Positions 1 to 7,894 of a stretch of 45,003 bases of DNA are shown here, piece by piece; the stretch's first letter is position 1; each line of letters begins with the position of its first letter. Made by a program: the position numbers and the translations under genes. Below the pieces are notes generated by a model that made no database searches, had not been told where the DNA came from, and saw nothing but the letters and a program-made list of their open reading frames with translations. The stretch comes from an uncultured Oscillibacter sp. (lineage in GTDB: Bacteria > Bacillota > Clostridia > Oscillospirales > Oscillospiraceae): NCBI GenBank assembly GCA_900770295.1, contig CAAGJQ010000037.1, forward strand, positions 1 to 45,003, read 5' to 3'.

Positions 1-593
1 AGGAAGCCCTTCTTGCCGGCGGCGTTGGTCTTCTGAGCGATATCCATCAGGTCGGCGAAGGTGTCGATGTCCTCGGGGGCGTAGCCGGCGTCAGCGATCA
101 GCTGCTTGTTGTACAGCATGACGGTCACGTTGCCGAAATAGGGGGCCAGATAGATGTCATCGCCCACCATGCAGATGTCCGTGGTGGCGGGGATGATATC
201 GTCATCGAAGCTGTAACCCATCTCGCTGAGATTGGCCAGCACGTTGTTGGCGGTGAACTCGGCCATCCAGGAGCCATCCACCATGCACAGGTCATACTCG
301 CCCTGGGGGTTGGGGGCGTTCAGGGCGATCTTGCTGTGCAGGTCGTCGAAGCTGAGGTCCAGCACTTCGCACTTGACGTTGTGCTCGGCCTCAAAGGCGG
401 GAAGGCAGGCCTTGATGACGTCGCCGTAGGTACCGCCGCGCAGGATCAGGGTCATTTTGGTGGGCTCGGCGGAGCCGCTGGAACTGCTGCCGGAATCGCC
501 GGCGGGCTTTTCTTCAGTGGTCTTGCCGCCGCCGCAGGCGACCAGGGACAGAGCCATGACAAGAGCAAGGATCAGCGCTAACAGCTTTTTCAT
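1..593 (-). CDS. ABC transporter solute-binding lipoprotein (partial, C-terminus off the window)
   Basis: The reading frame starts at an ATG at 593 (reverse strand) and runs off the left edge without a stop. It begins with MKKLL, a hydrophobic stretch and a lipobox ending at Cys20 (SLVAC), followed by a Gly/Ser-rich linker, so the product should be a membrane-anchored extracellular lipoprotein. The visible mature part resembles family 1 sugar-binding proteins (reads like LILRGGTYGDV then LPAFEAEHNV). It lies 50 bp downstream of the permease gene on the same strand, so it probably binds the substrate for that transporter. The ligand cannot be read from the sequence; a sugar is likely from the LacI regulator next door. 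Confidence 0.85.
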   Translation of the reverse strand, partial: MKKLLALILALVMALSLVACGGGKTTEEKPAGDSGSSSSGSAEPTKMTLILRGGTYGDVIKACLPAFEAEHNVKCEVLDLSFDDLHSKIALNAPNPQGEYDLCMVDGSWMAEFTANNVLANLSEMGYSFDDDIIPATTDICMVGDDIYLAPYFGNVTVMLYNKQLIADAGYAPEDIDTFADLMDIAQKTNAAGKKGF

Positions 594-643
594 TTCTTTT
601 CCTCCTAATCTGTAATGGTTGTGTCGGTTTTCCTTCTATTTTG

Positions 644-1483
644 TTACTCTTTGACAGCACCGCTTGACAAACCGGAGATCAAGTAGTTCTGCGCAAAGAT
701 CACAAACAGGGTGATGGGGATGACGGAGATCACACCGCCGGCGGCCACGAGGCCGAAGTTGGTCAGGTTGTCCTCCGTGTTCAGGACGGCCAGGGCCAGA
801 GGGACGGTGTAATTGCTGGGGGACTGGACGAAGATGATGCTGTATGTATACTCGTTCCAGGCGTACATGAAGGACAGCATGGCGATGGCGGCAATGCCGG
901 GGGCCACCAGGGGCAGGACGATCTTGCGGAACAGCTGCCACTCCGTGGCGCCGTCGATCTGGGCGGACTCCTCAATATCCTCCGGCAGGTCCTGGAAGAA
1001 GCTGATCATGAACCAGATGATGAGGGGGATGTTGATGAGAATGCACGCCAGGACCACGGGGATCTTGGTGTACAGGATGCCCAGCTTGGAGAACATGGTG
1101 TACAGCGGGATGGTGAAGGCCACCGGCGGCAGCACGCGGACCAGCAGGATCCAGTAGGTCAGCGGCTTTTTGATCCGGAGACGGAACCGGCTGCGGGAGA
1201 TGATGTAGGCCGCGCACAGACCGATCATCAAGGACAGCGCCGTGGAGATCAGGGTGGTCTGCAGGCTGTTGACGATGGCCGTACCGAAGCCCTTCTCGGT
1301 AAACAGCTGCACGAAGTGCTCCAGCGTCAGCGACGCGGGGATGATGGAGATGTGTCCGGTCATCTCACTGGTGGGGCGGATGGCCATGGCCACCAGCCAG
1401 TAGATGGGGAACAGGGCAACCAGCAGCAGGACGGCACAGACCAGACCCTTGATCACCGTCGAGTAAGTTCGCTTTGCTTTCAT
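644..1483 (-). CDS. ABC transporter inner-membrane permease, MalG/CUT1 type
   Basis: The 279-residue protein has a short cytoplasmic N-terminus, about six hydrophobic segments and the cytoplasmic EAA loop (EESAQIDGATEWQLF, then LPLVAPG) that contacts the ATPase. Length and motif match the second permease of carbohydrate-uptake family 1 transporters. The start is set by AAGGAGGAGG just upstream of the ATG at 1483. It is followed by the binding-protein gene; the partner MalF-type permease and the ATPase are not in the window, so either lie beyond the left edge or elsewhere. The order permease then binding protein is less usual than binding protein first. Confidence 0.9.
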   Translation of the reverse strand: MKAKRTYSTVIKGLVCAVLLLVALFPIYWLVAMAIRPTSEMTGHISIIPASLTLEHFVQLFTEKGFGTAIVNSLQTTLISTALSLMIGLCAAYIISRSRFRLRIKKPLTYWILLVRVLPPVAFTIPLYTMFSKLGILYTKIPVVLACILINIPLIIWFMISFFQDLPEDIEESAQIDGATEWQLFRKIVLPLVAPGIAAIAMLSFMYAWNEYTYSIIFVQSPSNYTVPLALAVLNTEDNLTNFGLVAAGGVISVIPITLFVIFAQNYLISGLSSGAVKE

Positions 1484-1589
1484 TCAGGATGCCTCCTCCT
1501 TGTGTCTTGACGTCCGACTGGTTCAGTATACCGGAGTGTCCGGCCACGGGCCAGCGGGGTTGTGAAAAATATAGGTTAAATCTGCGTTT

Positions 1590-1603
1590 AGTAATCGCTT
1601 ACA
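1590..1603. promoter_or_regulatory. Candidate LacI-type operator before the ABC transporter genes
   Basis: AGTAATCGCTTACA is a near-palindrome with the central CG typical of LacI-family operators. It lies between the end of the LacI-family gene and the permease start at 1483. It aligns with the sites at 2622 and 2788. The operator role is inferred. Confidence 0.5.
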
Positions 1604-1609
1604 AAGGAC

Positions 1610-2599
1610 TTAGGAAGAACTCCGGACCTTCAGCTCCGTGGGGATCACGGTGAGCCGGGGCACGTCCGGCTCCCGGTCCATCAGAGCCTTCAGCAGGTCC
1701 ATGCAGGTCTCCCCCATCGCCTGGCAGTTGATGTGGACGGAGGTCAGCTCCGGCTCCAGCATGCCGCAGATGGTGGAGTCATCAAAGCCGACAACGGCCA
1801 GATCCTCCGGCAGGCGCATCCGCAGCCGGCGGGCGGCCTTTAAAACACCGGCGGCAATCACGTCGTTGGCGCCGAATACGGCGGTGGGCCGGTCGGGCCG
1901 GTCCAGCAGCTCCAGCGCCGCCTGGGTGGCGCTCTCCACATCCGGGTCGCACATCTTGATATCGGCGGCGTCCACCGTCAGGCCGTGGCCCTCCATGACC
2001 TCCAGAAACGCATGGTAGCGCTCTCCGATAATATAGGGGGAAAAGCGGCCGCAGACCATGGCGATATGGCGGTGTCCCCGGTCCATCAGATGCTCCAGCG
2101 CCTGGCGGACACCTCCCCGCTCGTCGGAGACCACGCAGGGGAGGTCAAATCCGGTCATGCGGTTATTCACCAGCACCACGGCCACATTCTGGCTCTGGAG
2201 CTCGGAGACCAGCTCCGCCTGGGCGTTGCCGCCCAGGATGACGCCCTCAATCTGCTTGCTCTGGGCGGTGCTGGCGGTCTGATGCCAGTCATCCGCCGTG
2301 GAGATCAGCAGCTGATAGTCAGAGAGATTGACCTTGCGCATGATGCTCTCACAGATGCTGGCATAGAACTCGTCTAAAATCGTGGCGTCCTTTTTGCAGA
2401 TCAGATAGGCGATCTTGTCGGTCCGCTGCCGTGCCATGGCCCGGGCGATGGCGTTCGGATAGTAGTGCAGCGCTTCCGCCGCTTCAAAGACCTTCCGCCG
2501 GGTGGCCTCCCGGACCTGCTCGGGATTGGAAAAGGCGCGGGAGACAGTGGCGGTGGACACCCCGGAGAGCCGGGAGACATCATAGATGGTCGCATTCAT
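1610..2599 (-). CDS. LacI-family transcriptional regulator
   Basis: The 329-residue protein starts with a classic LacI helix-turn-helix (ATIYDVSRLSGVSTATVSRA, residues 3-22) and hinge (residues about 45-58), followed by a periplasmic-binding-protein-like sugar-sensing domain that ends at the C-terminus. Length is normal for the family. It is transcribed in the same direction as the ABC transporter genes that follow and away from the DUF624 gene. An operator-like palindrome at 2622-2635 sits just upstream of its start, which suggests autoregulation. It probably controls the sugar transporter; the effector is unknown. Confidence 0.93.
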   Translation of the reverse strand: MNATIYDVSRLSGVSTATVSRAFSNPEQVREATRRKVFEAAEALHYYPNAIARAMARQRTDKIAYLICKKDATILDEFYASICESIMRKVNLSDYQLLISTADDWHQTASTAQSKQIEGVILGGNAQAELVSELQSQNVAVVLVNNRMTGFDLPCVVSDERGGVRQALEHLMDRGHRHIAMVCGRFSPYIIGERYHAFLEVMEGHGLTVDAADIKMCDPDVESATQAALELLDRPDRPTAVFGANDVIAAGVLKAARRLRMRLPEDLAVVGFDDSTICGMLEPELTSVHINCQAMGETCMDLLKALMDREPDVPRLTVIPTELKVRSSS

Positions 2600-2621
2600 G
2601 TCCGCCAGCCCCTTTCAAAAA

Positions 2622-2635
2622 TGTAAGCCCTTACA
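2622..2635. promoter_or_regulatory. Candidate LacI-type operator upstream of the lacI-like gene
   Basis: TGTAAGCCCTTACA has perfect 6-bp arms around a CC centre. It lies 23 bp before the regulator start, between the likely promoter and the ribosome site, a position fitting autorepression. Confidence 0.5.
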
Positions 2636-2787
2636 AAAAGAAGAGATGATATAAGGGAGAACAGCGATCTCCCTTGTGTTTCTATGATGAACGTACCATT
2701 GTTTTCAAAAAAATGCAAGGGGGTATAGACGAATTTGTATAAACGGCGGGCTGTAAGCGGTTTCGGATTGTGCAATACAGAGATGAA

Positions 2788-2801
2788 TGAAAACGTTTAC
2801 A
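2788..2801. promoter_or_regulatory. Candidate LacI/CcpA-type operator (cre-like) upstream of the DUF624 gene
   Basis: TGAAAACGTTTACA fits both a LacI-family operator and the CcpA cre consensus (central CG, TGAAA arm). It lies 23 bp upstream of the -35 box of the DUF624 promoter. Which protein binds cannot be told from sequence alone. Confidence 0.5.
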
Positions 2802-2823
2802 TTTTGAAACACGCAGATCTGAA

Positions 2824-2853
2824 TTGACAGGACGCCGGGATATCCCCTATACT
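2824..2853 (+). promoter_or_regulatory. Sigma-A promoter of the DUF624 gene
   Basis: TTGACA at 2824-2829 and TATACT at 2848-2853 are separated by 18 bp, about 50 bp before the gene start. Confidence 0.6.
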
Positions 2854-2900
2854 GGATACCATGACAGAGAAAACGGACGGGAAAAGCGGGGTGGGAGAGC

Positions 2901-3557
2901 TTGAAAAAGAAGAGAACTTTTTCGGAGACAATTACGGAATTCTTCAATGATGATTCAAGGTTTATGACATTTATTGGCCGCGCTGCTCTGCTGGCGGCGG
3001 CCAATGTGTGCTGGCTGGTATGCAGCCTGCCGGTGGTCACCGGGGGAGCTGCGCTGATCGCACTGTATACTGTATTGACGGAGCGGAAGGAACAGACCTA
3101 TGATACCGCTTTCAGACGGTTTTTTCAGGTATTCGTCAAATCCCTCCCCTCCTCCCTGCCGGCGTGGCTGCTGGCGCTGGCGGCAGGCGGTGTGCTGGCA
3201 TCGGCCTGGCGTATTGTGCTCCGGGACGGGTTGACGGACCGCTTTTTCCTGGTGGCCCCGCTGCTGCTGGCCAGCGCGGCGGCGGCCATCGTGCTGCTGT
3301 GGCTGTTTCCGCTGATGGCAACGGGAGGGATGTCCTGGCGGCAGGCTCTGCCGCTGGCCTTTCTCCTGGGGCTGCGGGAACTGGGGCGCTCACTGCTGTT
3401 GCTGCTGATGGAGACCGCAGGCGTTCTGCTGACGCTGTGGTGCTTTGCCGCTTCCCTGACGCTCACAGGCGTATGGCTGCTTTTCGGAGGCGCGGTCATG
3501 GCATGGGGAAAGCTGCTGGTCATGCGGAAACCGCTTGAAACGTGGACGGGTCATTGA
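2901..3557 (+). CDS. DUF624 / YesL-family membrane protein
   Basis: The 218-residue protein has a basic N-terminus, about five or six hydrophobic segments, and the family's early motif with N, W, SLPVVT and a Gly/Ala-rich stretch (near residues 33-55, ending ALYTVL). YesL-type proteins are commonly found beside sugar ABC transporters and LacI regulators in Firmicutes; their molecular role is not established. The start is a TTG at 2901, directly preceded by a GGGAG-containing ribosome site. It is divergent from the LacI-family gene and has a cre/LacI operator candidate upstream, so it probably belongs to the same regulon as the transporter. Confidence 0.8.
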   Translation: MKKKRTFSETITEFFNDDSRFMTFIGRAALLAAANVCWLVCSLPVVTGGAALIALYTVLTERKEQTYDTAFRRFFQVFVKSLPSSLPAWLLALAAGGVLASAWRIVLRDGLTDRFFLVAPLLLASAAAAIVLLWLFPLMATGGMSWRQALPLAFLLGLRELGRSLLLLLMETAGVLLTLWCFAASLTLTGVWLLFGGAVMAWGKLLVMRKPLETWTGH

Positions 3558-3806
3558 AACCGGTCCGGTCTCCGGATGGCCCTGTGTCTGCCGGTGATGT
3601 CTCTGATGCCGCCGGACCGCCTGTGGGCCACCATCGTCCCCTGCGGCGCACGGATGACCTGCCTGGGCCGCCGGGCTTCCCCATCTTCGGCTTTCAGATC
3701 GCGGGGGCTTTTCCGCACTGCGGATGTAAAGCGTTACACCCGGCGCCTCCTGCTCGTTGCCTGTATTTCCGAGCCCCCCCTTGTCCGGGCTTTTGCTGAG
3801 AGAAAA

Positions 3807-3835
3807 CAGGGCCACGGAAATGCTCCGTGGTCCTG
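3807..3835. repeat. Hairpin repeat, copy 1 (CCACGGA-N5-TCCGTGG core)
   Basis: The 12-bp arms, with one G-U pair, surround the loop AATGC. The same 29-bp element recurs with one base change at 4000-4028. No T-tract follows on the plus strand. Confidence 0.6.
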
Positions 3836-3887
3836 CCAGACTGTCGATAAACCCGAAAATCCAGCGCAACGGGAAGGAAGATAGTTA

Positions 3888-3922
3888 CGAAAGAAACCCA
3901 GGAAGGGTGTCTTTCGTTTTTA
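3888..3922 (+). terminator. Probable rho-independent terminator after the DUF624 gene
   Basis: CGAAAGAAACCC pairs imperfectly with GGGTGTCTTTCG around a short AGGAA loop, and is followed by TTTTT. It lies about 330 bp beyond the gene, so it may also be a back-up terminator. Confidence 0.55.
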
Positions 3923-3927
3923 ATCAT

Positions 3928-3962
3928 AAGTTTTTCTGAACTTTTTAAGTTCAGAAAAACTT
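3928..3962. repeat. Perfect 16-bp inverted repeat with a 3-nt loop
   Basis: AAGTTTTTCTGAACTT is followed by TTT and its exact complement. The stem is AT-rich with T-runs on both strands. It is immediately followed by a second, imperfect hairpin (AGCTTG arms, 3969-3998). Confidence 0.7.
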
Positions 3963-3999
3963 GCAGCAGCTTGGCGAAAAGACTTTTTCGACAAGCTGA

Positions 4000-4034
4000 C
4001 AGGACCACGGAAATGCTCCGTGGTCCTGCGTTTT
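4000..4034. terminator. Hairpin repeat, copy 2, next to the CoA-transferase stop codon
   Basis: AGGACCACGGA, loop AATGC and TCCGTGGTCCT form a perfect 11-bp stem. On the plus strand it is followed by GCGTTTT. It lies 4 bp beyond the CoA-transferase stop codon, so it is placed to stop transcription from both sides, though the minus-strand side lacks a clear T-tract. Confidence 0.55.
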
Positions 4035-5367
4035 ATCTTCGGTTGGATTTGCGCCAGATTTTCTGCTCTTCCGCGGCGGCGATCAGGGAGTCCCGGAAAT
4101 CCGGGTGGGCGATGGAGACCAGCATTTCCGCCCGCTCCCAGGTGGAGCGGCCTGCCAGATTCACCGCGCCGTACTCCGTGACGATGTAGTACGCCTGGCT
4201 CCGGGGGTCTGTCACGATGTCGCCCCCGAAGTGGGGCAGGATGCGGGAACGCCGCACGCCGGTTTTGTCCAGGAAGGAGGACGTCATGCAGATAAACGCC
4301 TTGCCGCCCCGGGACATGGCCGCGCCGGTTAGGTAGTCCAGCTGGCCGCCGGTGCCGCTGATGTGCCGCAGGCCGGCGCTCTCGGCACAGACCTGGCCGT
4401 ACAGGTCCACGGCGATGCAGTTGTTGATGGAGATCATGTTGTCCAGCTGTCCGATGGTCTCCGGCGCGTTGACGTATTCCAGAGGCTCCACCACGACGCC
4501 GGGGTTCTGGTCCACCCATTCATACAGGTCCTGAGAGCCGAACACGATACCCGTGACGCCCTTGCCCCGCTGGAGGGATTTCCGCTTGTTGGTCAGCTTT
4601 CCGGCCCTGTACAGCGCATAGTAGGCGTCACCGCACAGCTCCGTGTGCATGCCCAGGTCCTTCAGATCCGACTCCGCCAGCCGGGAGCCCACCACGTTGG
4701 GCATCCCGCCGATGCCCAGCTGCAGCGTGGCGCCGTCCACGATGTGAGGGACGATCAGGTCCGCGATCTTCACATCCTCCTCCGTGGGCCGGGCAATGGG
4801 GAACTGGGGCAGAGGGGCGTGCTCCCCCTCCACCACATAATCCACGTCTGAGATATGGATGCTCTCGTCGAAGCCGCCGCAGATCTTCGGCAGGCGCTCG
4901 TTGACCTCCAGAATGACGATGTCCGCCTTCTCCAGAATGCCCCGGGCCACGCCGGTGGCACAGGACAGGTTGAACCAGCCGTGCTTATCCATGGGGGTCA
5001 CGCACATCATGGCCACGTTCACCGTCAGAAAGTGGCGGTAATAGGGCACCACATTGCGGAAGATCATGGGGATGTAGTTGCAAAGTCCCCTGTCACAGAG
5101 CTTCCGTTCATAGCCGGAGCAGTGCCAGCTGTTGTAGAGAAAGTGCTCCCGGGTGGGGTCGCACTCCACGGTCTGAATGGGGCCGAAGAGCAGGTTTCCC
5201 CGGATCTTCACATCTGTCAGCTCGTCCCGGCGCTTGGCCAGGGCGGCGTCCAGCAGCGTGGGGAAGCCCAGGGACGTGGTGTAGTCCACCCAGTCGCCGC
5301 TCTTGACTGCCTGCACCGCCTGTTCCGGAGTCCGCAGCTTGGTGCGGTATTCCTCAAAAACCGTCAT
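4033..5367 (-). CDS. Acetyl-CoA hydrolase/transferase family CoA-transferase (But/AbfT-like)
   Basis: The 444-residue protein matches the family that includes butyryl-CoA:acetate and 4-hydroxybutyrate CoA-transferases: LGIGGMPNVVG near residues 217-227, GMHTEL with Glu243 at the position of the glutamate that forms the enzyme-CoA thioester in this family, AESAGLRHISGTGGQLDY at 328-345, and the C-terminal YYIVTEYGAVNLAG. The enzyme moves CoA between an acyl-CoA and a carboxylate in the cytoplasm. Its start overlaps the iorB stop by 4 bp (ATGA), so it is translationally coupled to an arylpyruvate oxidoreductase. The natural substrate could therefore be an arylacetyl-CoA rather than butyryl-CoA; this is inference. 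Confidence 0.9.
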   Translation of the reverse strand: MTVFEEYRTKLRTPEQAVQAVKSGDWVDYTTSLGFPTLLDAALAKRRDELTDVKIRGNLLFGPIQTVECDPTREHFLYNSWHCSGYERKLCDRGLCNYIPMIFRNVVPYYRHFLTVNVAMMCVTPMDKHGWFNLSCATGVARGILEKADIVILEVNERLPKICGGFDESIHISDVDYVVEGEHAPLPQFPIARPTEEDVKIADLIVPHIVDGATLQLGIGGMPNVVGSRLAESDLKDLGMHTELCGDAYYALYRAGKLTNKRKSLQRGKGVTGIVFGSQDLYEWVDQNPGVVVEPLEYVNAPETIGQLDNMISINNCIAVDLYGQVCAESAGLRHISGTGGQLDYLTGAAMSRGGKAFICMTSSFLDKTGVRRSRILPHFGGDIVTDPRSQAYYIVTEYGAVNLAGRSTWERAEMLVSIAHPDFRDSLIAAAEEQKIWRKSNRR

Positions 5368-5960
5368 TCCGCCGTCCTCACAGACGCGCGCATGCCCGCG
5401 TCCAGGCAGCGCAGGTTGACGTCCACAAGCCTGGACTTCACGCAGGAGCGCAGAGCGGTGGCCCAGTCAATGTCCTGCAAGCCCAGGGCCTCGATCAGGG
5501 CGCCCAGCAGCACCACGTTCATACCCTTGGGATTGTCGTTGTCCCGGGCGATGGCGGCGGCGTCCAGCACCAGGGTGTCCGCCTTGCTGCGCAGCTCCTC
5601 CAGAATGTTGTCCGGATACTCCCGCTCGCCGCTGAGAATGGGCAGGGAGGGCATCTGATAGTCGTTGACCACGATTTTTCCGCCGGGCTTCAGGTCCGGC
5701 AGATAGCGGATGGCCTCCATGGTCTCAAAGGCCACCAGGATGTCCGCCTGACCCCGGCCGATGATGGGAGAGTAGACCTTGGTGCCGTAGCGGACCTGGG
5801 TGGAGACGGAGCCGCCCCGCTGGCTCATGCCGTGGACCTCGCTCATCTTCACGTCGTAGCCCGCGGCGATGAGGCCCGCGGTCAGGATCTTGCTGGCCAG
5901 AATGGTGCCCTGGCCGCCGACGCCCACCAGGAGGACGCTTTTTGTATCGTCACGCTTCAT
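5364..5960 (-). CDS. iorB: Indolepyruvate:ferredoxin oxidoreductase, beta subunit
   Basis: The 198-residue protein is the gamma-domain-type subunit of 2-oxoacid:ferredoxin oxidoreductases, recognisable from VGVGGQGTILASKIL at residues 12-26 and the MSEVHGMSQRGGSV segment near residues 39-52. With IorA it oxidatively decarboxylates arylpyruvates to arylacetyl-CoA, reducing ferredoxin. Length is typical. It overlaps both neighbours by 4 bp, an arrangement that favours equal production of the subunits. Confidence 0.95.
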   Translation of the reverse strand: MKRDDTKSVLLVGVGGQGTILASKILTAGLIAAGYDVKMSEVHGMSQRGGSVSTQVRYGTKVYSPIIGRGQADILVAFETMEAIRYLPDLKPGGKIVVNDYQMPSLPILSGEREYPDNILEELRSKADTLVLDAAAIARDNDNPKGMNVVLLGALIEALGLQDIDWATALRSCVKSRLVDVNLRCLDAGMRASVRTAE

Positions 5961-7750
5961 GCTCTCTTCGCTCCTTTCGTGATGGCCTGCTTCGGGCAGA
6001 CCTGGGCGCAGACCGTGCAGCCGTCACACTGCAGGGCGTCGATGGATACCTTCCGCTCGTACTTGTCGAAGGACAGGGCCGGACAGCCGGTGGTCAGGCA
6101 CTTCTTGCAGCCGATGCACTTGTCGTGGTGGACGGTGCAGACGGAGGGCACGGGGCGGAACTCCCGGCGGTCCTCCGTGGAGAGCTTTTTCAGCACGCAG
6201 GGCCAGCGGGTGATCAGCACCACCGGTCCCTCGTGGACCTCCCGGTAGGCCCAGTCCAGGGCCGCCTTCATATCGTTCAGGCGCAGGGGGTTCACCGTGC
6301 GCACCCGCTCCACGCCCAGGGCGCGGACGATGGTCTCAATGTCCATGATGGTGGCGGGCTCTCCCTGGAGCGTGTAGCCGGTGCCGGGGTTTTCCTGATG
6401 GCCGGTCATGCCGGTGATGCGGTTGTCCAGGATGCAGCAGATGACGTGGGAGTCGTTGTAGACGACCTCCTCCAGGGAGTTGATGCCGGTGTGGAAGAAG
6501 GTGGAGTCGCCCATGCAGGCCACCACGGTCTTGTCCTGGCCGCTGGCGAGGAAGGCCTTGGACAGGCCGTGGGCCAGGGAGAAGGCGGCGCCCATGCAGA
6601 TGGCCATGTCCTTGGCGTTCAGGGGCTCGCTGCCGCCCAGGGCGTAGCAGCCGATGTCGCCCACCATGACGGTGTCGCTGCGCTTGGCGCACTCGTAGAA
6701 GAAGCCTCTGTGGGGGCAGCCGGCGCACAGGGTGGGCGGCCGGTCCACGATGAGGTTCTGGTTGAAGGAGATCTCCGGCACGTCCTCGTCCAGGAGGGCC
6801 TTGCGGACGATGTTGGGGTTCAGCTCGCCCACCAGGGGAATTTTCTCCTTGCCGACGCAGTCAATGCCGGCGGCTTTGATCTGCTCCTCCATGAAGGGGT
6901 CCAGCTCCTCGATGACATACAGGGTGTCCACGTTGGAGCGGAACTCCCGGATCATGTCCAGAGGCAGCGGGTTGGTCATGCCCAGCTTCAGATAGGAGGC
7001 GGTGTCCCCAAAGACCTCCTTGGCGTACTGGTAGGAGATGCCGCTGGTGACGATGCCGATCTTTTTGCTGCCGTTGTACTCCGCGAAGTTGTAGGGGCAG
7101 TCATTGGTGTAGGCGGCCAGACGGCGGTCCCGCTCCAGCATCTTCACCCGCAGATTCCGGGCCACGGCGGGGACATTGTCGTTCTTCATGCGGTTTTTCA
7201 CATAGGGAATGGCGGCGAATTCCCGGCGCTCTCCCAGCTCCACCAGGGACTTGGAGTGGCAGACCCGGGTGGTCATGCGGAACATGACGGGGGTGTCGTA
7301 CTTTTCGCTGAGGTCGAAGGCGTCCCGGAACATGTCCTTGGCCTCCTGGGAGTCGGAGGGCTCCAGCATGGGGATCTTCATGAACTTGGCGTAGTTGCGG
7401 TTGTCCTGCTCATTCTGGGAGGAGTGCATGCCCGGGTCGTCGGCGGAGACGAAGACCATGCCGCCGCTGACGCCCATATAGGCGAAGGTGAAGATGGGGT
7501 CCGCCGCCACATTGAGGCCCACGTGCTTCATGGCCGCCATGGAGCGGACACCGGCCATGGACGCGCCGATGGCGGCCTCCATGGCCACCTTCTCGTTGGG
7601 CGCCCATTCCGCGGTGATCTCCCGGTATGTACCCACGTTTTCCAGAATCTCAGTGCTGGGAGTGCCGGGATACGCGGAGGCGAAGGATACACCCGCCTCA
7701 TAGGCGCCCCGGGCCACGGCCTCGTTGCCGGTCATCAGCTGTCGATCCAA
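5957..7750 (-). CDS. iorA: Indolepyruvate:ferredoxin oxidoreductase, alpha subunit
   Basis: The 597-residue protein has an N-terminal pyrimidine-binding domain (GNEAVARGAYEAGV, then SAYPGTPSTEILE), a thiamine-diphosphate domain (GDIGCYALG and CMGDSTFFHTG with a downstream Asn), and a C-terminal double 4Fe-4S ferredoxin domain with CxxCxxCxxxxCP and CxxCxxCxxxCP. These are the full features of IorA, which oxidises indolepyruvate, phenylpyruvate and hydroxyphenylpyruvate made by transamination of aromatic amino acids. The start is a TTG at 7750 with AGGTGG in front; an internal ATG at 7735 lacks a ribosome site. It is divergent from a LysR regulator. Confidence 0.96.
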   Translation of the reverse strand: MDRQLMTGNEAVARGAYEAGVSFASAYPGTPSTEILENVGTYREITAEWAPNEKVAMEAAIGASMAGVRSMAAMKHVGLNVAADPIFTFAYMGVSGGMVFVSADDPGMHSSQNEQDNRNYAKFMKIPMLEPSDSQEAKDMFRDAFDLSEKYDTPVMFRMTTRVCHSKSLVELGERREFAAIPYVKNRMKNDNVPAVARNLRVKMLERDRRLAAYTNDCPYNFAEYNGSKKIGIVTSGISYQYAKEVFGDTASYLKLGMTNPLPLDMIREFRSNVDTLYVIEELDPFMEEQIKAAGIDCVGKEKIPLVGELNPNIVRKALLDEDVPEISFNQNLIVDRPPTLCAGCPHRGFFYECAKRSDTVMVGDIGCYALGGSEPLNAKDMAICMGAAFSLAHGLSKAFLASGQDKTVVACMGDSTFFHTGINSLEEVVYNDSHVICCILDNRITGMTGHQENPGTGYTLQGEPATIMDIETIVRALGVERVRTVNPLRLNDMKAALDWAYREVHEGPVVLITRWPCVLKKLSTEDRREFRPVPSVCTVHHDKCIGCKKCLTTGCPALSFDKYERKVSIDALQCDGCTVCAQVCPKQAITKGAKRA

Positions 7751-7826
7751 AGTAGACCCACCTTTCCATCCTGGGGCCGGGGTTTGCCGGCCCGCTGTTT
7801 GTTGTTGAAAAAATTTTATACAAATA

Positions 7827-7855
7827 CTTGAAAAGATGGAAATACATCTCTACAA
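7827..7855 (+). promoter_or_regulatory. Sigma-A promoter of the LysR-type gene
   Basis: TTGAAA at 7827-7832 and TACAAT at 7850-7855 are 17 bp apart, 39 bp before the start codon. The 144-bp divergent gap should also hold the iorA promoter and the LysR binding site, which I could not fix. Confidence 0.55.
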
Positions 7856-7894
7856 TACCGCTATAAGAAAAATATATACGCGGGAGGCGGACGA

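Larger units (their letters stand above)
3558..4032. other. Non-coding region with a cluster of hairpins
   Basis: No convincing gene is present. The first 250 bp have only short overlapping frames without family signatures or good ribosome sites. The rest holds five inverted repeats (listed separately) between two convergent genes. It serves at least as a transcription-stop region for both sides. Confidence 0.6.

Noticed and set aside
2788..2801. Calling the site a certain CcpA cre
   Set aside because: It equally fits the LacI-type operator found at two other places nearby, so only a candidate is reported.
3576..3884. Possible small gene after DUF624
   Set aside because: No ribosome site, no family motif, Arg/Pro-rich composition and overlap with a hairpin repeat.
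5942..7831. Long open frame opposite iorA
   Set aside because: It is antisense to a gene with iron-sulphur and thiamine motifs, and has a composition like the other shadows.
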